NCBI GenBank assembly: GCA_963667535.2
Contig: CAXXDU010000002.1
Location: forward strand, 1,116,001 to 1,180,000
From: UBA5614 sp963667535
GTDB taxonomy: Bacteria; Cloacimonadota; Cloacimonadia; Cloacimonadales; Cloacimonadaceae
Length of the DNA: 64,000 bases
Reading direction: 5' to 3'
Position 1 is the stretch's first letter. The number at the start of each line of letters is the position of its first letter. Positions 9,128-17,735 of the stretch are shown here, piece after piece. The position numbers and the translations under genes were made by a program. The notes below the pieces were generated by a model. That model was not told the origin of the DNA and made no database searches. It saw nothing but the letters and a program-made list of their open reading frames with translations.

Positions 9128-10333
9128 ATGAAACATTTTACAATTATTGCCATGATATTCTTTGCTTTGACCTGCTGTGCAAAGCAGAAGGTTTACCAAA
9201 GCAACGGTGTGTCTTATTTTAACAAACCTGCACATGAACTGGATGCCATGTATAAGTTTATCAACCCAACTTCACAAGATTATTCTCATCCCTATTTACC
9301 AATCCAGGGACTTCCTCTAAGCGTGAATGAAAAACTGTATTTCCCCATAGAAACAAGTCATACGGTTAATAAACAAAGAGAGGCATATACAACAATTTAC
9401 GTTGCCGATGCCAAGACAAAAGCTATAACAGACAGCCTGGTTTTGAAAGAAGAAAACGTTAAACAGTCATACAGGCATCTGATTTATAATAAAGACATAT
9501 ACATCATCGGAACCCGAGATTCCACCTGCCACATCTACAAAACGGACAGTAACCTGAAAGTGATAAAAGATTATAATGTGGGCATAAAAGTGTTCTACAT
9601 TGCTTATGCTTCTGTCAAAGATGGAATGCTCAGAATCGCTGTTGCCAATCCTAACAAAGAAATTGTGATGTATGACCTGAGCTTTGAAACTATGCAAGCA
9701 GAACGCAAACGCAATCTGGTCAGGGATTATGATAAATCCTGCCTCGATAACGATAAACTCTGGTTTTTTACCGCCAATGACAGTGTATTATCTACCACAA
9801 AAATAGATTTATCTGTTAATGACCCGTCCCCTGTATTTAAATCCTTTCCAATCAGGATACCAATGAAAGGTAATTACAGGATATTTAATGTGGATTCCAT
9901 TGATTCTACCTTGTTTATAAGCTATTCCTGGTTTACAGATGATGCTGTGGGAGCTGCTAAGTTGATTGCCTTGAACTATAATGATGGCAGGATGATTAGT
10001 AAAGAAGTCAAAGGGCTATTCTCTTTTGACGTCATCAAAATCAAGGATAAGACTTATATCTACAGAACTACTTTGGTTGATAAAAAAGCAGCCTTCACAG
10101 TCACAGAACTCAATCCTGATTTGTCTGAAGTCAATCAGAAGATATGCTTCTATCTGGCAGATATGGGAAACGTGAGGAGCATCATGCATTACAAGGGTAA
10201 CCAGTTTTTCCTGACCGGTATCTATGAACAAAAGACAGGCAAGAAGGTCGTGGAAGATATACCGGGTATGCCCAGATTGAAGGTTGATGAATTGGTCCCA
10301 CAGCCGTTCTGTGCAATATTAACAATAGAATAA
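9128..10333 (+). CDS. Putative lipoprotein of unknown function, possibly beta-propeller
   Basis: Starts at the ATG at 9128, where GAGGAG lies seven bases upstream; the earlier TTG at 9071 has no such support. The N-terminus is MKHFTIIAMIFFALTCCAK, a lipoprotein signal with LTC as the lipobox. The rest (401 residues in total) is a run of short alternating segments of the type YIIGTRDSTCHIYKTDS that suggests a beta-propeller of NHL/6-bladed type, but no diagnostic motif is visible. It follows the ABC operon by about 110 bases and may belong to it. Function is unknown. Confidence 0.75.
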   Translation: MKHFTIIAMIFFALTCCAKQKVYQSNGVSYFNKPAHELDAMYKFINPTSQDYSHPYLPIQGLPLSVNEKLYFPIETSHTVNKQREAYTTIYVADAKTKAITDSLVLKEENVKQSYRHLIYNKDIYIIGTRDSTCHIYKTDSNLKVIKDYNVGIKVFYIAYASVKDGMLRIAVANPNKEIVMYDLSFETMQAERKRNLVRDYDKSCLDNDKLWFFTANDSVLSTTKIDLSVNDPSPVFKSFPIRIPMKGNYRIFNVDSIDSTLFISYSWFTDDAVGAAKLIALNYNDGRMISKEVKGLFSFDVIKIKDKTYIYRTTLVDKKAAFTVTELNPDLSEVNQKICFYLADMGNVRSIMHYKGNQFFLTGIYEQKTGKKVVEDIPGMPRLKVDELVPQPFCAILTIE

Positions 10334-10372
10334 ACATGGCAGCTCAACGGAGCTGAAGATAAGAAGGAAAAG

Positions 10373-10663
10373 ATGTTAAACTTCAAAATGATTGGTAATG
10401 ACATGTATGATTACCGCAGTATAAAGCTGGCAACGGTGAAAGGTGCAGATATCTATAATACCCGTAGCCAGAAAATAGGCACCATCAGGGACTATGAAGT
10501 ATATGACGACCGTTATCAAAAGATACTCATGGTCAGAGGCGACGATGTATTTGATATACATAATGTGAGAATGATTTCTTTAAATGAAATCAAACGTGGA
10601 TTTGATAATGCTCCCAGCGGTGTTGTGACTGCTGCCTTGTGGTGGTTCTTTATTAAAGAATAA
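10373..10663 (+). CDS. Small protein resembling 5-fold beta-flower proteins
   Basis: A 96-residue cytoplasmic-looking protein with an AAGGA site four bases before the ATG. The core repeats short strand-like units (VKGADIYNTRSQKIGTIRD, YEVYDDRYQKILMVRGDD, VFDIHNVRMISL) with the pattern x-V/I-D/Y-x-x-x-x-K-I, reminiscent of the beta-flower proteins known in Bacteroidetes. The C-terminus contains a short hydrophobic segment (GVVTAALWWFFI). It lies 39 bases after the lipoprotein gene, probably co-transcribed. Function is unknown. Confidence 0.65.
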   Translation: MLNFKMIGNDMYDYRSIKLATVKGADIYNTRSQKIGTIRDYEVYDDRYQKILMVRGDDVFDIHNVRMISLNEIKRGFDNAPSGVVTAALWWFFIKE

Positions 10664-10687
10664 AACTGTAACCCATGGTTCTGCCTT

Positions 10688-10912
10688 GAGGGACATTGTG
10701 AAAATGATAAGCGAGTAGCTGGAGTTCAAAATTCCCTCGTCTTTTGAAATTTAGAAAGCAATGTATCAGGGAATTTCGGACTTCAGCTAAAACCTTTACT
10801 GATAACGCATTCCGAAGTCCGATTTGCCCAAACACAAAGATGTCTGCTAAAAGCTAAAAAGGGCAAATTGAACTCCGGCTATGCTCTTCCTTTGGTATTT
10901 TCGCACAGCCTC
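10688..10912 (+). mobile_element. MITE-like element, copy 2
   Basis: The left end is degraded (GAGGGACATTGTGAAAAT) but the right end ATTTTCGCACAGCCTC is intact and is the inverted match of GAGGCTGTGCGAAAAT at copy 3. The two internal hairpins are conserved, with arms in GGAGTTCAAAATTCCCT/AGGGAATTTCGGACTTC and GAAGTCCGATTTGCCC/GGGCAAATTGAACTCC. The right flank TACATGCGGAACTACATAC is half of the GTAGT-CCGC palindrome, as in the other copies. Length is about 225 bp, with no coding capacity. Confidence 0.8.
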
Positions 10913-10923
10913 TACATGCGGAA

Positions 10924-11280
10924 CTACATACTCTTGATTTCCGCTCTCTTCGCTTTGGTCAACGATTTAAATACCAATTCATAGGAATGGTCAATCAGTT
11001 CTTTCAATAGCTTATCCGAAATTGTGCCGTCCAGAATCAATGTATTCCAATGCTGTTTATTAAGATGATAACCTGGAATGATAGATTTATAATCCTGCCT
11101 GAGTGAAACAGCATACATCGGTTCACATTTCAAGGCAAGACGCAGGGGGTCATCGTTTATATCAGATAAAGCGAACATCTTGTTTCCGACTTTAAACACC
11201 ATTGTGGTAAAATCAAACGGGAAATCCTCTATAGAACCGGGTTTGCCTAAACAGTACTTTTTTATTGCCTCAAGCGTCAT
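10924..11280 (-). CDS. MmcQ/YjbR family protein
   Basis: A 118-residue protein with the MmcQ/YjbR (CyaY-like fold) pattern: an N-terminal LGKPGSIEDFPF segment, MVFKVGNKMFAL, LALKCEP, SIIPGYHLNKQHWNTLIL and a C-terminal ELIDHSYELV helix. Proteins of this family are often annotated as DNA-binding, but their role is not settled. Its start lies seven bases after the stop of the upstream GyrI-like gene and has no good ribosome site of its own, so it is probably translationally coupled. Confidence 0.88.
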   Translation of the reverse strand: MTLEAIKKYCLGKPGSIEDFPFDFTTMVFKVGNKMFALSDINDDPLRLALKCEPMYAVSLRQDYKSIIPGYHLNKQHWNTLILDGTISDKLLKELIDHSYELVFKSLTKAKRAEIKSM

Positions 11281-11287
11281 ACTACCA

Positions 11288-11896
11288 CTATTTCTTTGCC
11301 ACTCTGTAGCGGATAATAGTCAGGTATTTTTTTGGGTCACCCTTGCCAAACATACCGGGTCCTTTGATATATTCTTCCTCATGAACTCCGAAAACACAGT
11401 AGCCTTGTCGACCGACATATTCTCTCAACCGCTGGATGGTTTCTTTTTCATTAGCATAGGGTCCTATATGCAGTATTTCTGCAACATCGCCATACCGCCA
11501 TTCAGATATATACATATACAAGCTGTCAGGATTCTTAACCTTAGGTAAGGTTGTTATTTCATTAGGTATCGGTAAGGCAAAATGACCAACCCACTGGTCT
11601 TTGGGTGTTTTCTCATCAAATGGCCATCTGGCACGGGGAGCAGGCATTTTTGGTCCCTTTGGGACTCCTTTTAATGAGTAATAAGCTTTGAAGAGTAATT
11701 TTATGGCTTTACCACCTGACTTATTCGGGTCACCCTGAATATCAACAATCAGCATATTCTGATTGGGTAACGTAGAAATTGCAGGGTCAATCAGATGTTC
11801 ATACTTTTTAATTCTGGAACCACTAAGCTTCATCAAAAAAAATACTGAACATACCAGAACAACAGTTATCAGCAATATCATACCTGATTTAGACAT
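11288..11896 (-). CDS. Membrane-anchored GyrI-like small-molecule-binding protein
   Basis: I place the start at 11896 because AAGGAG lies nine bases upstream of that ATG and a membrane segment (MILLITVVLVCSVFFLM) follows directly; the longer frame from 11968 adds a region without support. The 202-residue protein then has a GyrI/SOUL-type domain: MLIVDIQGDPNKSGG, WPFDEKTPKDQWVGHFALP, EWRYGDVAEILHIGPY and the C-terminal GDPKKYLTIIRY. GyrI-like domains bind small ligands and are often fused to AraC regulators; here there is no DNA-binding part. It forms a two-gene operon with the YjbR gene. Confidence 0.82.
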   Translation of the reverse strand: MSKSGMILLITVVLVCSVFFLMKLSGSRIKKYEHLIDPAISTLPNQNMLIVDIQGDPNKSGGKAIKLLFKAYYSLKGVPKGPKMPAPRARWPFDEKTPKDQWVGHFALPIPNEITTLPKVKNPDSLYMYISEWRYGDVAEILHIGPYANEKETIQRLREYVGRQGYCVFGVHEEEYIKGPGMFGKGDPKKYLTIIRYRVAKK

Positions 11897-12040
11897 GTCC
11901 AAGCTCCTTAAAACGATATTTTCGTACACTCTTAAGCAACTCATAAGCACAAAAAAACCTTGAAACATTACATAATGAGCATACTTGTTTGTGTCAAGCA
12001 GAGAATTCTAAGTATGTCTGACTGGAAATGATAAAGAGAG

Positions 12041-12069
12041 TTGACATCAATTATGCCTGATTTTAGAAG
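12041..12069 (+). promoter_or_regulatory. Possible sigma70-type promoter for the aldo/keto reductase
   Basis: TTGACA at 12041-12046 is followed after 17 bases by TAGAAG at 12064-12069, about 40 bases before the ATG at 12109. The -35 is perfect but the -10 is weak. Confidence 0.35.
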
Positions 12070-12108
12070 GTAACTAATAAACGTAATTGAACAGAATGTG
12101 AGGTTAAG

Positions 12109-13242
12109 ATGCAATACAGAAGTATGCCCGGCGGAAAAGATAAACTCTCGGTACTTGGTTTCGGCTTGATGAGATTGCCAGTGGACAATGACAATAAAAT
12201 TGATGAAGTTCAGGCACTGGGTATGCTCAAAGCTGCTTATGATGGCGGTGTAAACTACTATGACTCTGCCTGGCCTTATCATGGTGGTGAAAGCGAATTA
12301 TTACTAGCTAAATTCTTAAAAAGCATTGATCGCAGCAAAGTCTTTGTAGCGACCAAACTTCCCACCTGGCTGCTTAAAACCCGTGAAGATATGGACTCTT
12401 ATCTGGACCAACAACTACAAAAGCTGGAAACACCATATATAGACTATTATCTGATGCATTCGCTCAATGGCAAACGCTGGAAAGAACTCAAGAAACTTGG
12501 TGCCATTGATTTTCTGGAAAAAGCCAAAGCAAGCGGTAAAATAAGGCATATCGGCTTTTCATTTCATGATAAATATCCCGGCTTCAAATCCATCATTGAC
12601 AGCTACCAATGGGAATTTTGCCAGATACAGCACAATTTCTTTGATATCCGACGCGAAGCAGGCACACGCGGACTACTCTATGCCGCTGATAAGGGAGTAG
12701 GGATTATCGTTATGGAACCACTTTTAGGCGGTAAACTGGCAGGCAATATCCCTGCTGAAGCTGAGAAAGCCTGGAGTAAATCAAAATACGACCGGACTCC
12801 GGCTGAAAGAGCTTTCCGTTTTGTCTGGAATTACCCGCAGGTGCAAATTGTTTTAAGTGGAATGTCCACGCTTGAACAAGTAAAAGAAAACCTCTCTATA
12901 GCATCAAATAGCAAACCTGATGATCTTTCTCCCGAAGAACTGAAGCTGTATGCTAAGGTTCGCAAAATATATCTTAGCAAGATGGTTGTCCACTGCACAG
13001 GTTGCGGATACTGTCTGCCTTGCCCAAGTAAAGTTGCTATTCCCTGGGCGCTTGGTGTTTACAACGATGCTCATATTTTCGGCGACAGGAAACGGCATCA
13101 ATGGGAATACAATTTCTTCATTCCGGATGATAATAAAGCAGACAAATGTACAAAATGTGGTGTTTGTATCACAAAATGCCCACAAAAGATAGATATTCCT
13201 GCTGAATTGGAGAAAGCAGCCAATTTCTTTTCAGAAGCATAG
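12109..13242 (+). CDS. Aldo/keto reductase with C-terminal 4Fe-4S clusters
   Basis: NADPH-dependent oxidoreductase with an added ferredoxin-like tail. The aldo/keto reductase tetrad is visible as Asp52, Tyr57, Lys83 and His117. The C-terminal 90 residues carry two cysteine clusters, C296-x2-C299-x2-C302-x2-C305 and C347-x2-C350-x2-C353-x3-C357, in the pattern of 4Fe-4S sites. This architecture (377 residues) is common in anaerobes; the substrate is unknown. GAGG lies upstream at good spacing. It is monocistronic. Confidence 0.92.
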   Translation: MQYRSMPGGKDKLSVLGFGLMRLPVDNDNKIDEVQALGMLKAAYDGGVNYYDSAWPYHGGESELLLAKFLKSIDRSKVFVATKLPTWLLKTREDMDSYLDQQLQKLETPYIDYYLMHSLNGKRWKELKKLGAIDFLEKAKASGKIRHIGFSFHDKYPGFKSIIDSYQWEFCQIQHNFFDIRREAGTRGLLYAADKGVGIIVMEPLLGGKLAGNIPAEAEKAWSKSKYDRTPAERAFRFVWNYPQVQIVLSGMSTLEQVKENLSIASNSKPDDLSPEELKLYAKVRKIYLSKMVVHCTGCGYCLPCPSKVAIPWALGVYNDAHIFGDRKRHQWEYNFFIPDDNKADKCTKCGVCITKCPQKIDIPAELEKAANFFSEA

Positions 13243-13250
13243 ATTATCCC

Positions 13251-13279
13251 TTGACAAAAAGCATCTCATAAAATATTGT
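13251..13279 (+). promoter_or_regulatory. Probable promoter upstream of the beta-barrel/lipoprotein pair
   Basis: TTGACA at 13251-13256, then 17 bases, then TATTGT at 13274-13279. The first gene downstream begins at 13421, leaving a leader of about 135 bases. Confidence 0.4.
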
Positions 13280-13420
13280 ATGATTTAACAGAAGCAGGGA
13301 AAATGGAATGATTAATGGCTGATTGGAGAAATCTTCTGTTTCGCAATATTAATTAACAAAGCAACATAGAAAGTTGGGTTATTTGATGTTTTTATATTAT
13401 GATAAGAGTCAGGCAAAATC

Positions 13421-14149
13421 TTGAAACATATAACCAATCTCCTGCTTGTGTTTATTCTGGTTTTAACAGTGGATTTGTTATCTGCTCAGCAGAAAGAACT
13501 CCCTGTTACTGATATGACGATAGGCTTGTCTTATGGTATACCGGACTTTTATATCAACGGGCAGGTAGATTATCTAAATTTCCAATATAGTTCCAGTCCT
13601 ACTCACACATATTTCAGTCCATATCTGGAAATTACAACAGCCAAGCTTCAAGCTAAAAACTATGGATATGGTGTAAAAGCCGGGCTTCAGGGCTGGAAAG
13701 CGGATTACTTATTAAACTGGGAAGAAGTCTCAGGCAATTTATCCGGAATTCCATTTCAATCATCGATTAGCAGCTTTAGTGTTGATTTTGGTGCGAGTTC
13801 CTATCTTAAATATGGAAGGATTTCCTTAACACAATCTTTAGCTGCCATGTTTGGAGTACTCACATTCAGTTTTTCTGATGCAAAAAATAAGTTTAATGAT
13901 AGTGTTGTGGAAATTGGCTTAAATGGAGAATTGGGATTACAATATCAACTAAATAAAACAGCATCTGTCAAACTGGCTTACCAGAAGCAAATATCCATGC
14001 AGGATGTGTACACGTTTGTACCGGAACAAGGTCTAAGCTTTACAGGGAAACATAAATCTCCCACCACACTATTCAAAATAGGTGTTAATATTAACGAAGA
14101 TGGTCTCACCAAAGGGTACAAATGGTTACAGAAGAAAAACATATTGTAA
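13421..14149 (+). CDS. Putative outer-membrane beta-barrel protein with TTG start
   Basis: A 242-residue exported protein. The only possible start after the in-frame stop at 13403 is TTG at 13421, directly before a typical signal peptide (KHITNLLLVFILVLTVDLLSAQQ). The mature part alternates hydrophobic and polar residues in strands (SLTQSLAAMFGVLTFSFSD, ASVKLAYQKQISM), as in small outer-membrane barrels, although it does not end on an aromatic. Its 3' end overlaps the next gene by 28 bases, so the two are one operon. No family was recognised. Confidence 0.7.
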   Translation: MKHITNLLLVFILVLTVDLLSAQQKELPVTDMTIGLSYGIPDFYINGQVDYLNFQYSSSPTHTYFSPYLEITTAKLQAKNYGYGVKAGLQGWKADYLLNWEEVSGNLSGIPFQSSISSFSVDFGASSYLKYGRISLTQSLAAMFGVLTFSFSDAKNKFNDSVVEIGLNGELGLQYQLNKTASVKLAYQKQISMQDVYTFVPEQGLSFTGKHKSPTTLFKIGVNINEDGLTKGYKWLQKKNIL

Positions 14150-15834
14150 GCTCAGCTCTTTTCTCTGTGCTTTGCATACTGATTGTCCTGACTGCCGGTT
14201 GTATGAGAATGCCCTTTGAGCCTATAAAAAATAAACCGCCTGACAAACCCGTCATAGAGATTAATACGCATTATGTCTTACCGGAAACCCTCCTGCAATT
14301 GAGAATGAAAGGTACTGACCCGGAATCTGACAAAGTATCCTATCAGATAATGCTGGAAAAACTGGATGAAGCCGGAAGCATTCCTGAGTATACTTATTGG
14401 ACATCGTTTTTTCCCAGTGGAGAAGATGCTGTCATGGGATTGCATTGCAGCGGAGGGTTATTTAGCTTAAGGTTGAGATGTAAGGATGATAATCAGGCAA
14501 TGTCTGCCTTTTCTGATACAATACAGGTATATTTTGACAGTCGTACTCCTGAGATTGTTTCAGATGATTCAGTCCTGGCTGTAAATGAGAGTGGCACCTA
14601 CACAATCAAAGTGACAGATACATCATACAATGAAACTGAAGTCAGGATTGACCCGGGGGACGGCTCTGGTATTACAGGTTGGTTAGAACTGGAAGACCAT
14701 TACAATTATCTTTCGATAAACTATAATCATTATTACTCTCAGGCAGGCACCTATAACCTGAAAGCTCAGACAAGATATTATGATGGGACTACTTCATGCT
14801 GGTCTGAGCCGTTTGTTATAACCGTAATTCCCAGTCTGGGGCTCGTATCTGATTTCCTGGTTAACAACACCATCACTGATATTACCTGCATTGATAACTA
14901 TGCATATCTGGTAACAAGTTATCAGGGAGTATGTCCAGTAAATCTACAAAACCCTTCACAACCTGCACAGGGTACGAATTTTGGGAATGCAGATGTTAGG
15001 AAATTAGCTTCCAATGGAGACGAGCTTTTTCTATATTCGAATCCCAGTTATGGCCAGTTTGGAGAGTATGCTTATAGTCTGGATGACCCGGCGCACCCTG
15101 GTTTATTGCATAATATGTCCAATAATATCTATGCTTCGGGAGTGTCCGGCAATATTCTGATTATGCATTCCAGTTATAATGTACAGGGCTCTCAATATCT
15201 TTGCTGGATATACACTTATGACCGCGCAACCGGATTTACGGAACAAGCATCAATTACCTCGACCGGGGGCTATGGTGCACAGAGCATTATTTCTTATCCG
15301 TATGTTTACATATTAACCGATAATTATTGGTCTGATGCACTGTACACAGTTGATATTTCAGATTTACATAATCCTCAGGTGGTAAACACCCAAAACCTCT
15401 ATAGCTCTTATTCCGGATATGGCTTCAATATCGGAGACGGATATTTGTATCTATGTAGCGGTAACAGTATAGACATATATAGTCTGGCAACACCTTCAAA
15501 TCCTGTGCGGGTTTATCAAAAACAGCTTGATACTTATACATACATCAATAAAATCCATTTTGGTAATGGCTACCTGGCTGTATCATACAGTTCTTCAAAC
15601 GGAAAGCTGGAATTGTTTGACATATTGCCGGATGGAACACCGGTTTCTGCAGGATATTACCATTTACTCAATAACTGCAAGGGAGTAAGGTGTGAGGATG
15701 ATTACGTTTATGCCATAGCGGATAATAATCATTTATATACTTTGCGATATCCCTCAACAACAAAACAATCTAATCACGTTAAACATAAAAACAGTAAATC
15801 ACATATTATTAGTTTTGAACCTATTGTAAAATAA
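14122..15834 (+). CDS. Lipoprotein with Ig/PKD-like domains and an LVIVD-type beta-propeller
   Basis: A 570-residue lipoprotein (lipobox LTAGC near residue 26) whose start overlaps the preceding gene. Residues ~35-120 look like an Ig-like domain, ~145-235 a PKD-like one, and ~240-560 a propeller built of repeats with lines such as VNLQNPSQPAQG, YSLDDPAHPGLL, VDISDLHNPQVVN and YSLATPSNPVRVYQ, the pattern of LVIVD repeats. It is a cell-surface or periplasmic protein of unknown partner, possibly acting with the barrel encoded just upstream. Confidence 0.8.
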   Translation: MVTEEKHIVSSALFSVLCILIVLTAGCMRMPFEPIKNKPPDKPVIEINTHYVLPETLLQLRMKGTDPESDKVSYQIMLEKLDEAGSIPEYTYWTSFFPSGEDAVMGLHCSGGLFSLRLRCKDDNQAMSAFSDTIQVYFDSRTPEIVSDDSVLAVNESGTYTIKVTDTSYNETEVRIDPGDGSGITGWLELEDHYNYLSINYNHYYSQAGTYNLKAQTRYYDGTTSCWSEPFVITVIPSLGLVSDFLVNNTITDITCIDNYAYLVTSYQGVCPVNLQNPSQPAQGTNFGNADVRKLASNGDELFLYSNPSYGQFGEYAYSLDDPAHPGLLHNMSNNIYASGVSGNILIMHSSYNVQGSQYLCWIYTYDRATGFTEQASITSTGGYGAQSIISYPYVYILTDNYWSDALYTVDISDLHNPQVVNTQNLYSSYSGYGFNIGDGYLYLCSGNSIDIYSLATPSNPVRVYQKQLDTYTYINKIHFGNGYLAVSYSSSNGKLELFDILPDGTPVSAGYYHLLNNCKGVRCEDDYVYAIADNNHLYTLRYPSTTKQSNHVKHKNSKSHIISFEPIVK

Positions 15835-15965
15835 GCAGAATCAGATTACCTGCTCTCCATTTCCAACATATAAATGTTACGAAGCATTTTTTTCTTGCAG
15901 TAATCAAAAACCTCATTTGTATTTAGAGATATATGAATGCTTCTTTCAGAAAAAAGGAGGAGACA

Positions 15966-17612
15966 ATGATACGATTAATTGCTAATGCCGGCATCATTAT
16001 CATGCTGATGATTTGTACATCCCTGGGAGCGCAAAATTATTCTAAAAGCAGTAAACAATTCTCATCTAATGAAAAGGAACAGTTTTCCAAGTCTACTAAA
16101 AACAAATCTTCTCTTTCTGAGGAAGAACAATCTTCTCAATCTGCACAAAGCAAATCCGTTAAAGCAGAAAAAGAGCAACCCACCCAATCAGTAAAAAACA
16201 GAACAAATAATACTGATAAGGAACAAACTGTCCAATCAGATAACAGGAAAACCAATCAAACTGATTACGAAAATCCTACACAAACACAAAATAATAATCG
16301 TTCACAATCCCATGATGAAAAACCGGAACAGATAACAAATACAGATACATCACAGCATAGAAATGTGAAGTATGACCAGGTGATTGACCTCACTCCACTC
16401 AAACCTGCCAGAAGTACATCTGTACAACCCGCCAGAAGCAGAGTTTCCCAGCCCGTTGTTGTTAAACCTGCTGAACCTACCCGTAGCAAGCCTTCCCAAT
16501 CTGACAAAGTAATATCAGTACAACCAAACAGAAGCAGGACTTCTCAGTCCGGCATTCATAAGCCTGCTGAACAGGGCAGAAGCAAATCCTCCCAAACGAG
16601 CAGCTTGCAACGTGAGCAATCTGTTATCAGCAAAACTACTTTATCTGATAATACCAGGTCAGTCAAAACAGTAAAAACCAAAGTTTCCCAATTTGACAGC
16701 AGACAGGCTCCACTTTCAAGTAACGTACAATATGCACAATCAGGTGGAAACAATGAGCTTCAGCCTGCAAAAAGACAGATATCCCCGATAATCAATGATC
16801 AACCGCCTCAATCCGGCAATGTGCAACCTGTTCACCCCAATAATAATGACCATAACGGATATAATCACGGGGATGGTTATGATCATGGTGATAACAGTCA
16901 CAACGGATACAATCAAGGGGATGGTTATGATCACGGTGATAACAGTCACAACGGCTGGAATGACAACTATAATGACCATCATGATGGATTTGGAAATCAT
17001 AATCATTACGGTTGGAACGAAGACAACCATCACAATGGATTCGGAAATCATAGTTATTATGGTTGGAACTGGCATAATCATTATCATAACGTATTTGGAC
17101 CAAGCATATACTACAGTATTGGATACAATGATGGTTATTGGGACGGCTGGCATCGTCATTATGAATGCATCTATCCCAGTTTCAATTTTTATTTTACCTG
17201 GTATAATGAAGTAAAAGAATTCAGAGGATATCTGGCTGACAATGGTACGGACGTGAATGGCAATATCACAACAGGTTTATACATTGATAACCTGCCTTAT
17301 CCTTACACAAATATTCATGATAACTCTTATGAAAACCCCAGACCGGGTTATGGCATTATCAGAAAAAAAGCTGACGGCAGTTATACATATCTCCACTTCG
17401 ATAGTTATGGGAACAGACTTGCCAGGACATTACTTGCACATCGCACCGGTAATAAAAGAGATGTATATGTAGAAGTCCGCGGGATTGTAAATATGGATAA
17501 TCATACAGTAACCGTTTTATCTCTGAAGAGAATAAAATGGTATCGTCATTTCCTGCCCCGTGAATACTCTTTTACTCATTGGTTTATGGGCAAACCTCTT
17601 TACTGGGGATGA
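15966..17612 (+). CDS. Exported Ser/Gln-rich protein with His/Asn/Gly-rich repeats
   Basis: Start chosen at 15966, five bases after a strong AGGAGG; the frame upstream to 15933 has no such site. A signal peptide (MIRLIANAGIIIMLMICTSLGA) is followed by about 270 residues rich in Ser, Gln, Lys and Arg with irregular QS/KS and PARS-type repeats. A tract around residues 280-390 is built from HNGYN-GDGYDHGDNS and NHYGWN-like repeats very rich in His, Asn, Asp and Gly. The last ~140 residues form a compact-looking domain. The His tract suggests metal binding, but this is inference. No known family was recognised. Confidence 0.75.
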   Translation: MIRLIANAGIIIMLMICTSLGAQNYSKSSKQFSSNEKEQFSKSTKNKSSLSEEEQSSQSAQSKSVKAEKEQPTQSVKNRTNNTDKEQTVQSDNRKTNQTDYENPTQTQNNNRSQSHDEKPEQITNTDTSQHRNVKYDQVIDLTPLKPARSTSVQPARSRVSQPVVVKPAEPTRSKPSQSDKVISVQPNRSRTSQSGIHKPAEQGRSKSSQTSSLQREQSVISKTTLSDNTRSVKTVKTKVSQFDSRQAPLSSNVQYAQSGGNNELQPAKRQISPIINDQPPQSGNVQPVHPNNNDHNGYNHGDGYDHGDNSHNGYNQGDGYDHGDNSHNGWNDNYNDHHDGFGNHNHYGWNEDNHHNGFGNHSYYGWNWHNHYHNVFGPSIYYSIGYNDGYWDGWHRHYECIYPSFNFYFTWYNEVKEFRGYLADNGTDVNGNITTGLYIDNLPYPYTNIHDNSYENPRPGYGIIRKKADGSYTYLHFDSYGNRLARTLLAHRTGNKRDVYVEVRGIVNMDNHTVTVLSLKRIKWYRHFLPREYSFTHWFMGKPLYWG

Positions 17613-17634
17613 TCTTATATATTTTATATAAAAG

Positions 17635-17662
17635 AGGCTGGGGTTATCCCAGCCTTTCTTTT
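17635..17662 (+). terminator. Rho-independent terminator
   Basis: AGGCTGGG, a five-base loop, CCCAGCCT, then TTCTTTTT. It ends the His-rich gene and lies between convergent genes. Confidence 0.85.
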
Positions 17663-17735
17663 TGTTCAGAGATTCCTTGTGAAGTATCTTCTATAAATCA
17701 CATTATGCCATGAGAAACATTCAATAATTCTCTAT

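Noticed and set aside
16795..17214. Met/Ile/Thr-rich ORFs in other frames of the His-rich tract
   Set aside because: Shadow frames of a low-complexity coding repeat; the signal peptide and ribosome site belong to the frame starting at 15966.
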